Origin: Verrucomicrobiota bacterium
GTDB lineage: Bacteria; Verrucomicrobiota; Verrucomicrobiia; Chthoniobacterales; UBA10450
Reading direction: 5' to 3'
Assembly (NCBI GenBank): GCA_003218135.1
Contig: QHNQ01000149.1
Span: forward strand, 1 to 36,619
Length of the DNA stretch: 36,619 bases
Positions 1 to 7,205 of the stretch are shown here, piece by piece. Every line of letters starts with the position of its first letter. Within the stretch, counting starts at the first letter, position 1. The notes under the pieces were generated by a model. It was not told the origin of the DNA. It worked only from the letters and a program-made list of their open reading frames with translations, and did no database searches. A program made the position numbers and the translations under genes.

Positions 1-1
1 C

Positions 2-160
2 TGTCATTCCGAGCGGGGTGAGGAACCTCTCATGCGCCGAAGAAATCACACCAACAAACTCACGAAGCAAATCACATGCTCGAAGTGTACAGCAGAGACT
101 TACAAGTAAATCTTAGACGTGTTGCGAGGTCCCTCGTCGTCTTCGCGACTCGGGATGACA
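2..160. repeat. Palindromic dispersed repeat, TGTCAT-ended (copy 1)
   Basis: The left end begins TGTCATTCCGAGCG and runs into a GAGGAACCTC segment. The right end, read on the other strand, begins TGTCATCCCGAGTCGCG and runs into GAGGGACCTC. The element therefore has imperfect terminal inverted repeats of about 30 bp around an unrelated core of about 100 bp. It sits directly downstream of the sulfotransferase-like gene, whose stop lies at 168-170. A shorter copy with the same ends is at 9445-9531. No transposase is encoded, so this looks like a MITE/REP-type element. It also begins at the window edge, so a larger structure to the left cannot be excluded. Confidence 0.7.
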
Positions 161-167
161 CACGTTT

Positions 168-893
168 TTAATGCAACCGATATTGATACAAGCGTTCAAA
201 GCAATCGCAGCAGCGCTCGTAAATCTCTCGCAAGCGCTCCGGCACCTTATAGTGCGTTGGACTATACGGTCGAAACGAGGTCGTCTTTGCCACCTCGGTA
301 TACCAATGCCTGGCCCAGATGCCGTCAGTGTCACGCAACCCCGGCGGCCAGGAAAGCATCGACTTGTTAAAGTCGACGCCGGCGGCGTCGCAGAGCAGCC
401 GCAGAATTCGTTCAGGATTTTCCAACACGTCCTTTGCATCGACAACGGGTGGAATCGATTTCGTCCGATTGCGGACAAAATTGAAAACCTCTACTTGCTG
501 CATAAACCCGAGATCCTCGAGGCTGGGGTCCTCCCGTTTTTTGACATATGAAGCAATGACTTCGCGTGGGTCGCGAATAAGAAAACAATTCGTTACGGCG
601 CCGAGCCAGTCCCGATTTATTTCTGGCAGGAAGTGGTGTGTCATATGTTTCTGAAAGAAAATTCGCTTGCCATTCGGAATTGGCCCAGTCAGGCAGGCAA
701 CAATTTTTCGCCAATCGATTTCGCCGGCTGCGATCACTTCGTCTGCGCCGGGATGATTTTTGCCCGTTGTCGTTAGGTAGTAGGCGTAAAATGGCTCATC
801 GATGACTACGGTATCGCGCCGATTTCCCCACGCGCGCATCATCGCGGTCGAGATGTTACGCGGGCCCGACCACATCGCGATGCGAATGCTCAC
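168..893 (-). CDS. Sulfotransferase-family protein
   Basis: The protein resembles P-loop sulfotransferases. An N-terminal SGPRNISTAMMRAW segment matches the 5'-phosphosulfate loop (G-x-R-x-x-S-T), and a central LIRDPREVIASY segment matches the 3'-phosphate-binding Arg/Ser motif of PAPS-dependent enzymes. The expected reaction is sulfate transfer from PAPS, but the acceptor cannot be read from the sequence. The GTG at 893 gives 241 residues, with the beta-strand and P-loop starting almost at once, as is usual for the family. An in-frame ATG at 953 would add 20 residues with no family resemblance. Downstream is a palindromic repeat. Upstream on the same strand is a secreted Cys/His protein. Family assignment is fairly sure; the start is uncertain. 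Confidence 0.75.
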   Translation of the reverse strand: MSIRIAMWSGPRNISTAMMRAWGNRRDTVVIDEPFYAYYLTTTGKNHPGADEVIAAGEIDWRKIVACLTGPIPNGKRIFFQKHMTHHFLPEINRDWLGAVTNCFLIRDPREVIASYVKKREDPSLEDLGFMQQVEVFNFVRNRTKSIPPVVDAKDVLENPERILRLLCDAAGVDFNKSMLSWPPGLRDTDGIWARHWYTEVAKTTSFRPYSPTHYKVPERLREIYERCCDCFERLYQYRLH

Positions 894-1014
894 GACCTGA
901 ACAGTCAGGCGGCAAAGCCGCGTGTGCAAAGCCTTGAGGACAACGTGTTCCACCTCGGTCAGGTGGATCAGCTTCTCGAAGACGATGGTCAGCCGCCGCA
1001 GGCGCAGTTCCGGG

Positions 1015-1569
1015 CTAGCTTTTCGCGAAGACGCCTAACAACGGCCGACGTGATGGTGTCTTTGAGCGGAAATCGCTAACGAAACCGTTCTCAGTGCGAA
1101 TCTCGACGTGGCCAGCCGCGCGCTTGGCGCCATACACCAGCACAGAACCGACAGGCGCTTCGTAAGGATTCGAGACAGGAAGTTTTTTGAACCCGTAATT
1201 GCTTACGAGCTCCTGGCCGGCTTGTTTCGCCAGGGTTGTCTGCGGCCGAGATTTCACTACTCCGGCAGCAACAAGGGCTTCCTTAACAAAATGCCAGCAT
1301 TTTGAAAGGGAGTGCGCGCGAGCGCGTTCCTCGGCAATGGTAGCCGCTCGACGCAGTTTTGGATCGATATTTCCGTCCACCTTCGCAAAGGGCTCGACGA
1401 TTTTCTTGGGGTAATATTTGTCTACTACTTCGACCGATTGTTTTTTTCCAGAAGCATCCGTATAAGCAAACGTCGGCTTTGGCGCCGAGAACATGAGCGC
1501 CAATGCTTGATGGGGACAAAACGTCGCGCATCCCAAGGTTATGAGGATAACGGTGAGAAGTTTTCGCAT
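1015..1569 (-). CDS. Secreted Cys/His protein, CHAP/NlpC-like fold suspected
   Basis: A 184-residue protein with a clear signal peptide: basic MRK, a hydrophobic stretch to about residue 20, and an AxA-type cleavage region near residue 24. The mature part carries a Cys in SKCWHFVKEAL (C91) and a His in AAGHVEIRTENG (H154), preceded by APVGSVLVY. That order and spacing (a Cys at the start of a helix, then a His in a GHVEI strand) is what CHAP and NlpC/P60 peptidoglycan amidases show, so a periplasmic cell-wall hydrolase is plausible. The resemblance is local and the domain is short. The preceding 108 bp (1570-1677) is AT-rich and probably carries its promoter. Confidence 0.6.
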   Translation of the reverse strand: MRKLLTVILITLGCATFCPHQALALMFSAPKPTFAYTDASGKKQSVEVVDKYYPKKIVEPFAKVDGNIDPKLRRAATIAEERARAHSLSKCWHFVKEALVAAGVVKSRPQTTLAKQAGQELVSNYGFKKLPVSNPYEAPVGSVLVYGAKRAAGHVEIRTENGFVSDFRSKTPSRRPLLGVFAKS

Positions 1570-1677
1570 AAAGAGCGCGTCCTATCCAGCATATCGACCA
1601 GGCCTGCAACTGATTTTTTTGAGAAAAATTTAACGCTTTCATTTGACATCCGCCGAATACTCAAAGCGGCGCGGCCT

Positions 1678-2622
1678 CTACAAAGACGAGACGAATTCGA
1701 CCATTCGCCGGCGCGTCTTTGGATCGGGTAATCGGCCCGTTCCGCCTTGCATATTGTCTTCGAGGTGGCCGGGCTTGTTCGTTGCCGGAATAGCGCAGGT
1801 AATCGCAGAATGTGCAACGATCCATTTCAGGAAAAATTGGGCCCACGACCGGCAATCGAATTCAGAGGCCCAATCGGGCAGCGGTTTCGAACGCACTTTG
1901 TCGAAGAGATCGCCGGCGCCAAATGGCCTGTTGGCGAGCACCGCGATCCCACGCTCGTGAGCCAGCGGCAGAAGCGACTGCTCCGCTTCGGGCTCCATGA
2001 GCGAATAGTTGATCTGGACAAAGTCGAGCTTCTCGCTCCGCATAAGCTTTTCGATCTCACCAAACGCGCCGGCTTCGTGATGCGTGATTCCGACATAGCC
2101 AATGCGACCCTGCTCTTTCCATTCGCGCAAAGTCGCGAGGTGCGTATGGACATCGACCAGATTATGCACCTGCATCAGATCGATTCGCTTGGTGCGCAAA
2201 AGGGCCATCGAACGTTCCATCGATTTGATCCCGCTCTCCTTGCCGTGAGTCCAGACTTTGGTCGCGAGAAATAATTTGTCTCGAATTCCCAGGGTCGCTG
2301 TGAGATCGCCCATCACTGCTTCCGCCCGACCATACATTGGCGACGAATCAATCACGCGACCCCCAAATTTCACGAAGAGCGAGAGCACCTCTTCAAGCTG
2401 TCTGCGATTATCTGCCGTTAGGTCGACATCAAACGCTTGCCATGTTCCCAAGCCGATCACCGGCAGTTTCTCGCCTGAGGACGGGATAGCCCGCGTCAGC
2501 ATCGCTGATGATGATTCGTTGGCGGCTCGCGGTGTGATTGGCAAGAATAGTCCCGCAGCCGTTCCGCCGATCACTTTGGCAGCTTCGCGTCTTGTCACGA
2601 TTGCATTGTAGGGCGTTTCCAT
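1678..2622 (-). CDS. Aldo/keto reductase with Tat-type leader
   Basis: An AKR-superfamily NAD(P)H oxidoreductase. With the ATG at 2622 it has 314 residues. The expected tetrad is visible: Asp92 and Tyr97 (VIDSSPMYG), Lys122 (FLATKVW) and His153 (LMQVHNL). The N-terminus TRREAAKVIGGTAAGLFLP is a twin-arginine leader, so the enzyme is probably exported with its cofactor bound. The longer reading from 2664 adds 14 residues that look unlike a leader. It is divergent from the SDR gene starting at 2680, with only about 57 bp between them. Both proteins carry Tat-like signals, which suggests a shared regulatory region and related periplasmic redox roles. The substrate is unknown. Confidence 0.85.
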   Translation of the reverse strand: METPYNAIVTRREAAKVIGGTAAGLFLPITPRAANESSSAMLTRAIPSSGEKLPVIGLGTWQAFDVDLTADNRRQLEEVLSLFVKFGGRVIDSSPMYGRAEAVMGDLTATLGIRDKLFLATKVWTHGKESGIKSMERSMALLRTKRIDLMQVHNLVDVHTHLATLREWKEQGRIGYVGITHHEAGAFGEIEKLMRSEKLDFVQINYSLMEPEAEQSLLPLAHERGIAVLANRPFGAGDLFDKVRSKPLPDWASEFDCRSWAQFFLKWIVAHSAITCAIPATNKPGHLEDNMQGGTGRLPDPKTRRRMVEFVSSL

Positions 2623-2679
2623 GAACTCCGAAAGCGTTCGCGAGCTGGCACAGACGCCGTACAACAGCTATATGCCATT

Positions 2680-3795
2680 GTGGATCGCCGCCGTTTCATC
2701 AAAATCTCAACGGCCACTGCGCTTGCCGTGCACTCCAGATCGACATCTTTGTTCGCCGATACTAAACCGAAACCGATGCGAATCCTGATTCTTGGCGGCA
2801 CCGGATTCACCGGCCCATACCAGGTGCGGTACGCGCTGAGCCGCGGACATAAGGTGACGACGTTTAACCGAGGCAAAACGCATCCCGGTGAATTGCCAGG
2901 CGAAGTCGAGCAACTCATTGGCGACCGCAATGACAAACTGGACGCGTTGAAAAACCGGCAATGGGATGTGGTGATCGATAACCCGACTACGCTTCCGGCG
3001 TGGGTGCGTGACGCGGCGCAGATTCTCAAAGGCAACGTTGATCGCTATGTTTTTATCTCGACGATTTCCGTTTACGGCGAAGGGAAAACCGGCCCGGATG
3101 AAAATGCACCGACAGAAAAATACGAAGGCGCTGATCCGTACAAGGAGACGCTGGAGGCGATGAAAGCGGGCGGTTACAAAACCTATGGGCCGCTCAAGGC
3201 GCTCTCGGAGAAGGAAGCCGAGAAATGGTTTCCCGGTAAAACGCTGATCATTCGTCCGGGGCTAATCGTCGGCCCGCGCGATGAGACCGATCGCTTCACA
3301 TACTGGCCGGTGCGGATCGATCGCGGCGGCGAAGTTCTGGCGCCGGGTTCGCTTGAGGACCCGGTGCAATTTATTGACGCTCGCGACCTCGCTGAATGGA
3401 CGATCCGTATGGCCGAGAATCGCGAGACCGGAATTTACAACGCTACCGGTCCGGCTAAGCCGTTAGGCATCGGCCGAATGCTTGATGGGATCAAAGCTGG
3501 ATTGCAATCGAGTGCGACGTTCACATGGGTAACGGAAGATTTCCTCACGCAACACAAAGTCGAGCCGTGGTCGGACATGCCGGTGTGGACCGGAAAAGAG
3601 AGCGGACTCGCTCGCGCTAAGATCGGTCGCGCACTGAGCAAAGGCCTGACCTTCCGCCCATTGGCTGACACGGCGCGCGACACACTCGCCTGGTTTAAGT
3701 CACTCCCGCAAGATCGCCAATCCAAGCTCCGTGCCGGTCTTACGCCCGAGCGCGAGGCGGAAGTTTTGAACGCTTGGAAAAAAGAGAAACTGTAG
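2680..3795 (+). CDS. NAD(P)-dependent epimerase/reductase (extended SDR) with Tat leader
   Basis: A 371-residue protein starting at GTG 2680. The first residues MDRRRFIKIS form a Tat motif. A Rossmann glycine motif GGTGFTG follows at residues 39-45, and the SDR catalytic pair is seen as Tyr169 and Lys173 (YGPLK), with Ser127/Ser130 in FISTISVYG. It resembles NAD-dependent epimerase/dehydratase or isoflavone-reductase-like proteins common in soil bacteria; the substrate cannot be named. The last two codons, CTG TAG, are the left end of a twin-hairpin repeat (3791-3844). A cytosolic start at the Met of MRILILGG (residue 33) is possible if the leader is wrong, but the RRRFIK motif supports the longer form. 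Confidence 0.85.
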   Translation: MDRRRFIKISTATALAVHSRSTSLFADTKPKPMRILILGGTGFTGPYQVRYALSRGHKVTTFNRGKTHPGELPGEVEQLIGDRNDKLDALKNRQWDVVIDNPTTLPAWVRDAAQILKGNVDRYVFISTISVYGEGKTGPDENAPTEKYEGADPYKETLEAMKAGGYKTYGPLKALSEKEAEKWFPGKTLIIRPGLIVGPRDETDRFTYWPVRIDRGGEVLAPGSLEDPVQFIDARDLAEWTIRMAENRETGIYNATGPAKPLGIGRMLDGIKAGLQSSATFTWVTEDFLTQHKVEPWSDMPVWTGKESGLARAKIGRALSKGLTFRPLADTARDTLAWFKSLPQDRQSKLRAGLTPEREAEVLNAWKKEKL

Positions 3796-3844
3796 CCGCG
3801 TCCGTATGCGACGCGTGCGCGCGGCCCACAGGGCCGCGGCTACA
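3791..3844. repeat. Twin-arm palindromic repeat between SDR and MFS genes
   Basis: The arms TGTAGCCGCG (3791-3800) and CGCGGCTACA (3835-3844) are perfect inverted repeats around a GC-rich core that can itself pair. The left arm contains the TAG stop of the SDR gene. The right arm ends two bases before the ATG of the MFS gene, so there is no room for a Shine-Dalgarno site outside the repeat. The ends match the CTGTAG...CTACAG pattern of the repeats at 5643-5712 and 10877-10940. Confidence 0.7.
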
Positions 3845-3846
3845 AC

Positions 3847-5157
3847 ATGAAAAAACTGTTCGCTAAAATCGTTGATGTAAAACCGGACGAGATCCACGCG
3901 CTGCTGCTGGCATTCATCTTCAACTTTGTCGTTCTCGGCGGTTATTACGTGATTCGGCCAATCCGCGATGAGATCGGCGCCGACCGGGGCGTTGAAAATC
4001 TACCGTGGATGTACACTGGCACGTTGATCGGCATGTTAATCGCGAACGCGCTTTATGCCGCCATCGTCGCGCGCATGTCGCGGCGGCGGTTTATTCCGAT
4101 CGCGTATCGTTTCGCTATTGCGAACCTGTTCCTTTTCTTCCTCCTGATGCGGATCATGCCGGCGGCGCAGGGACGCGCGGTTCTCGCGCCCATATTTTTC
4201 ATCTGGGTCAGTGTCTTCAATCTTTTCGCAACAACGATGTTTTGGTCGTTCATGGCTGACGTTTTCACACCAGAGCAAGGGAAGCGGCTCTTCGGATTTA
4301 TTGCTGTCGGCGGATCAGTTGGCGGAATTGTTGGTGGTTTGGTCACGAGTTCGCTGGCCGGAAAGCTGAGCACCGGACTCTTCCTTCTCATCACAGCGGT
4401 CATGTTGGAGATTGCTGCGCAATGTGTGCGCCGATTTCCAGCCGATTCTCGGGCGCATGACGAGCAAAGTGAGCAACCAATCGGCGGCAAATTCTGGGAA
4501 GGCGCGACGCACATTGCTCGATCTCCCTATTTACTCGGTCTAGCGGGGTTTCTCATGATCTACACGCTCACGAACACGTGGGCATATTTTCAACAATCTG
4601 ACCTTACAGCACATCAACTGCAGGACCGGGCCGCGCGCACGTCGTTCCTGGCAAACATCGATATCGCGGTGAACACGATCACGGTGCTGATCCAAATTTC
4701 CCTGACCGGCCGCCTGATGAAATGGTTTGGGGTTGGAATCACGCTGGTGCTGATGCCACTTTTAAGTGCCGTCGGATTTGCGGCGATCGGCTTCGCACCC
4801 ATTCTCAGCGTTCTTGCGACGTTCCAGATTTTGCGACGGGCCGCAGGGTTCGCGCTACTACGACCAGCGCGCGAAGTCCTCTTCACCGTGTTGCGGCGAG
4901 AAGACAAATACAAAGCCAAGAGCCTCATCGACACATTCGGCTACCGCTTTGGCGATCAAATCGGCGCGTGGTCCTATCCATTAATGCGGTGGCTTGGCTT
5001 GGGACTGGTCGGCATTTCCTGGGTTGCAGTTCCGCTTGGAGCAATCTGGTGCGTGCTGAGCATCTGGCTCGGTCGCAAACAACGCGCTCTAGCCGACGCG
5101 CAAATCAAAAGAGATCAAAACGCAGCATTCGGCGGCGCTGCGGCGGAACCGGCGTGA
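3847..5157 (+). CDS. MFS carrier related to ATP/ADP translocase (NTT/Tlc-like) proteins
   Basis: A 436-residue polytopic membrane protein with roughly 11-12 hydrophobic segments. The first begins near residue 17 after a short cytosolic MKKLFAKIVDVKPDE. The early GGYYVIRPIRDEIG and the later FWSFMADVFTPEQGKRLFGF segment are typical of MFS proteins grouped with the bacterial ATP/ADP (NTP/NDP) exchangers of Chlamydia and Rickettsia. Free-living bacteria also carry such homologues with unknown cargo, so nucleotide exchange is only a possibility. The gene starts right after a palindromic repeat and has no recognisable Shine-Dalgarno site. The next gene downstream, 65 bp away, encodes an OsmC protein. 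Confidence 0.8.
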   Translation: MKKLFAKIVDVKPDEIHALLLAFIFNFVVLGGYYVIRPIRDEIGADRGVENLPWMYTGTLIGMLIANALYAAIVARMSRRRFIPIAYRFAIANLFLFFLLMRIMPAAQGRAVLAPIFFIWVSVFNLFATTMFWSFMADVFTPEQGKRLFGFIAVGGSVGGIVGGLVTSSLAGKLSTGLFLLITAVMLEIAAQCVRRFPADSRAHDEQSEQPIGGKFWEGATHIARSPYLLGLAGFLMIYTLTNTWAYFQQSDLTAHQLQDRAARTSFLANIDIAVNTITVLIQISLTGRLMKWFGVGITLVLMPLLSAVGFAAIGFAPILSVLATFQILRRAAGFALLRPAREVLFTVLRREDKYKAKSLIDTFGYRFGDQIGAWSYPLMRWLGLGLVGISWVAVPLGAIWCVLSIWLGRKQRALADAQIKRDQNAAFGGAAAEPA

Positions 5158-5207
5158 GTTGCGCGCACGCGTCTCCGAGGCGAAACGTAAACGAACAAAT
5201 CAAAATC

Positions 5208-5215
5208 AAAGGAGG
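5208..5215 (+). promoter_or_regulatory. Strong Shine-Dalgarno site of the OsmC gene
   Basis: AAAGGAGG lies 7 nt before ATG 5223. It is one of the few strong Shine-Dalgarno sites in the window. It fixes the OsmC start and rules out a longer reading in the same frame that runs back through the MFS gene. Confidence 0.85.
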
Positions 5216-5222
5216 AAAGACA

Positions 5223-5648
5223 ATGGCGACACGAACTGGATCGGCAGTGTGGGAAGGGACACTCAAGCAAGGCAAAGGAAACATGAAACTTGGCAGCGGC
5301 GCATTTGAAGGCCCGTATTCATTTTTATCGCGCTTCGAAGAAGGGAAGGGGACGAACCCGGAAGAACTCATCGGCGCAGCCGAAGCTGGCTGCTTCTCGA
5401 TGGCGCTCTCGGCAAATCTGGAAAAGGCCGGTCATCCGGCGAAACGAATCAGCACGACAGCGACCGTGAAATTGGAAATGGTCGGCGGTGGTCCAAAGAT
5501 CACGACGATCGATCTAAAAACCGAAGCGGAGGTACCAGGCATAGACGAAGCGAAATTTCGCGAGCAAGCCGAGCATACAAAGAAAACCTGCCCGGTATCA
5601 GTCGTTCTGGCAGGCGCGCAGATTAATCTCGACGCGAAATTGCTGTAG
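5223..5648 (+). CDS. OsmC/Ohr-family peroxidase-like protein
   Basis: A 141-residue protein of usual OsmC length. The two redox cysteines of the family are present: one in AAEAGCFSMAL near the middle helix and one in KKTCPVSVVLAG near the C-terminus. OsmC proteins are cytosolic, thiol-dependent peroxidases that reduce organic hydroperoxides, often using dihydrolipoyl proteins. The product probably defends against oxidative stress. The start is fixed by the Shine-Dalgarno site at 5208. The last two codons, CTG TAG, are the left end of a twin-hairpin repeat. Confidence 0.92.
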   Translation: MATRTGSAVWEGTLKQGKGNMKLGSGAFEGPYSFLSRFEEGKGTNPEELIGAAEAGCFSMALSANLEKAGHPAKRISTTATVKLEMVGGGPKITTIDLKTEAEVPGIDEAKFREQAEHTKKTCPVSVVLAGAQINLDAKLL

Positions 5649-5712
5649 CGGCAGGCGTGTCGCCTGCAAAACCGAGAGCTGACAGTGCAGCCGGCACGGC
5701 TGCCACCACAGC
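5643..5712. repeat. Twin-hairpin repeat between convergent osmC-like and M20 genes
   Basis: Two small perfect hairpins, each with a 7-bp stem and a 3-nt loop, lie at 5651-5667 (GCAGGCG-TGT-CGCCTGC) and 5687-5703 (GCAGCCG-GCA-CGGCTGC). They sit inside an outer inverted repeat (GCTGTAGCGGCA versus TGCCACCACAGC, 10 of 12 matching). The element lies between two convergent genes and could act as a bidirectional terminator. Its left end supplies the TAG stop of the OsmC gene. Confidence 0.8.
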
Positions 5713-5717
5713 GGATT

Positions 5718-7202
5718 CTATTTCGCCAGTTCGTATAGATATTCGACGAAAGACATTACCGCGCCGTCAAAGCCTTGGATTTTCGGATTTGTGGATTCGA
5801 TGATGTAATACTCGTCCGGCGCGTGCGCGCCACTGCCGTGACCGAGTCCGAAATGACCGGCCGCAAGCTTGAGCGGTTCTCCAGTGAAGACGTAACCGGG
5901 ATACGAACCGGCGTTGCGCGGCCAGAGTGACGGATCGATTCCAAATTTTTTGTAGGTGGCGACCTGCGCTTTGATCAGCGCGGAATCCGCAGATGTGCTC
6001 GTGGGATCGTAACCGCCGGTCATGTTCACTTCGATGTCGCCGAAGCCGCGCTTCGCCAGATGCGCTTTCAACGCAGCAAGCGCGTCTGCTGCTTTCATAT
6101 CCGGCACGAGACGCATGTCGATCTTCGCCACGGCGCGATGCGGCAGGATTGTTTTTCCGCCGGGACCGGTGTAACCGCCCACAAGTCCCTCAATATTCAC
6201 AGTCGGCTGGGATTCGAGCCGTTCGTTCGCTTGCTCCCACGGCACATCGTTTATCCAATGTTGTACGCTGAACTGTTTCTTTGCCTGCGCTTCGCTCCGC
6301 ACCTGCGACACTTTTTCGATCATCGTCTTTTCTTCCGCGCTTAGCGGAAGCGGTTTTGGATAATTATCAATCATGATTACGTTGCCGTCGTCCGAGACCA
6401 GCGTGTTGAGCGCTTTCACTAAATGCCACGCCGGGCTATCAACCATTGCTTTGAGCGACGAATGAATGTCTTTGGCCGGACCGCGTCCCCATTTTTCGCC
6501 GCTCGAAACCAGCTCCAGCTCAATGACGCCTTTCGAACCGAGATTTACGGTGACAATGCCGTCTAGGTCCTGCGTCGCGTGCGGCATGAACACGCCGACA
6601 CATTTCTTTAGCGCGTCCAGCACTTCCGGTCGCCTGACGAGTTGCGGAATATGCGGTGATCCGATTTCCTCCTCGCCCTCCGCGACCATCGCGAGATTTA
6701 CCGGCATCTTCTTGCCCGCGCCGCGAATCGCGTGCACCGCTGCGAGAAATGCCGCTTCCGGTCCCTTCTGGTTCACAGCGCCGCGTCCAATCATCACTTT
6801 GCCGAGCGGTGGCTTGTCTACGATTCGCGCTTCAGTCGGCGGCGATGTCCACTCCGCCGGATCGAACTGTTTCACATCGTACATGAAATAAAGTCCCACC
6901 GTTTTAGGCGCGCCTGCATCGAGCGTCGCGAATACGCCCGGCTTACCGTCCGTGTTGATCACTGTCACCTGTTGAAATCCCGCGTCGCGCGCCAGCTTTG
7001 CCATGTACTCCGCGCCCTCGGGATACCCGCGATTCTCCGCCGCGATCGAGACCTGCCCAACCCAATCCTGTAACCGCTTCACCGCTTCATCGTGCCGTTT
7101 AGTGACTTCGGCCTTGATGTCTGCGCGATCATCGGTCGCTGCAATGCAGCAACGCGCGACAAGCATCACTGCTATTAACGATACGAGGGGCTTTGTATTC
7201 AT
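5718..7202 (-). CDS. Exported M20-family metallopeptidase homologue, altered metal ligands
   Basis: A 494-residue protein with a signal peptide (MNTKPLVSLIAVMLVARCCIA). The M20 fold is clear: an N-terminal catalytic segment, a central dimerisation domain (around residues 220-400), and a C-terminal GSGAHAPDEYY with the last His ligand. The usual first motif G-H-x-D-V reads FMYDVKQF, with Met107 where the zinc-ligand His is expected. The usual GRGxxDxKG reads GRGAVNQKG, with Asn144 in place of the bridging Asp. The catalytic Glu pair remains (AEGEEEIGS). The protein may have only one metal, altered activity, or none. Known M20 relatives are dipeptidases and deacylases. The substrate is unknown. 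Confidence 0.85.
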   Translation of the reverse strand: MNTKPLVSLIAVMLVARCCIAATDDRADIKAEVTKRHDEAVKRLQDWVGQVSIAAENRGYPEGAEYMAKLARDAGFQQVTVINTDGKPGVFATLDAGAPKTVGLYFMYDVKQFDPAEWTSPPTEARIVDKPPLGKVMIGRGAVNQKGPEAAFLAAVHAIRGAGKKMPVNLAMVAEGEEEIGSPHIPQLVRRPEVLDALKKCVGVFMPHATQDLDGIVTVNLGSKGVIELELVSSGEKWGRGPAKDIHSSLKAMVDSPAWHLVKALNTLVSDDGNVIMIDNYPKPLPLSAEEKTMIEKVSQVRSEAQAKKQFSVQHWINDVPWEQANERLESQPTVNIEGLVGGYTGPGGKTILPHRAVAKIDMRLVPDMKAADALAALKAHLAKRGFGDIEVNMTGGYDPTSTSADSALIKAQVATYKKFGIDPSLWPRNAGSYPGYVFTGEPLKLAAGHFGLGHGSGAHAPDEYYIIESTNPKIQGFDGAVMSFVEYLYELAK

Positions 7203-7205
7203 ACC

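Noticed and set aside
4722-5222. N-terminal extension of the OsmC frame through the end of the MFS gene
   Set aside because: The extension is out of frame with the MFS protein and Arg/Ser-rich. The strong AAAGGAGG site fixes the OsmC start at 5223.
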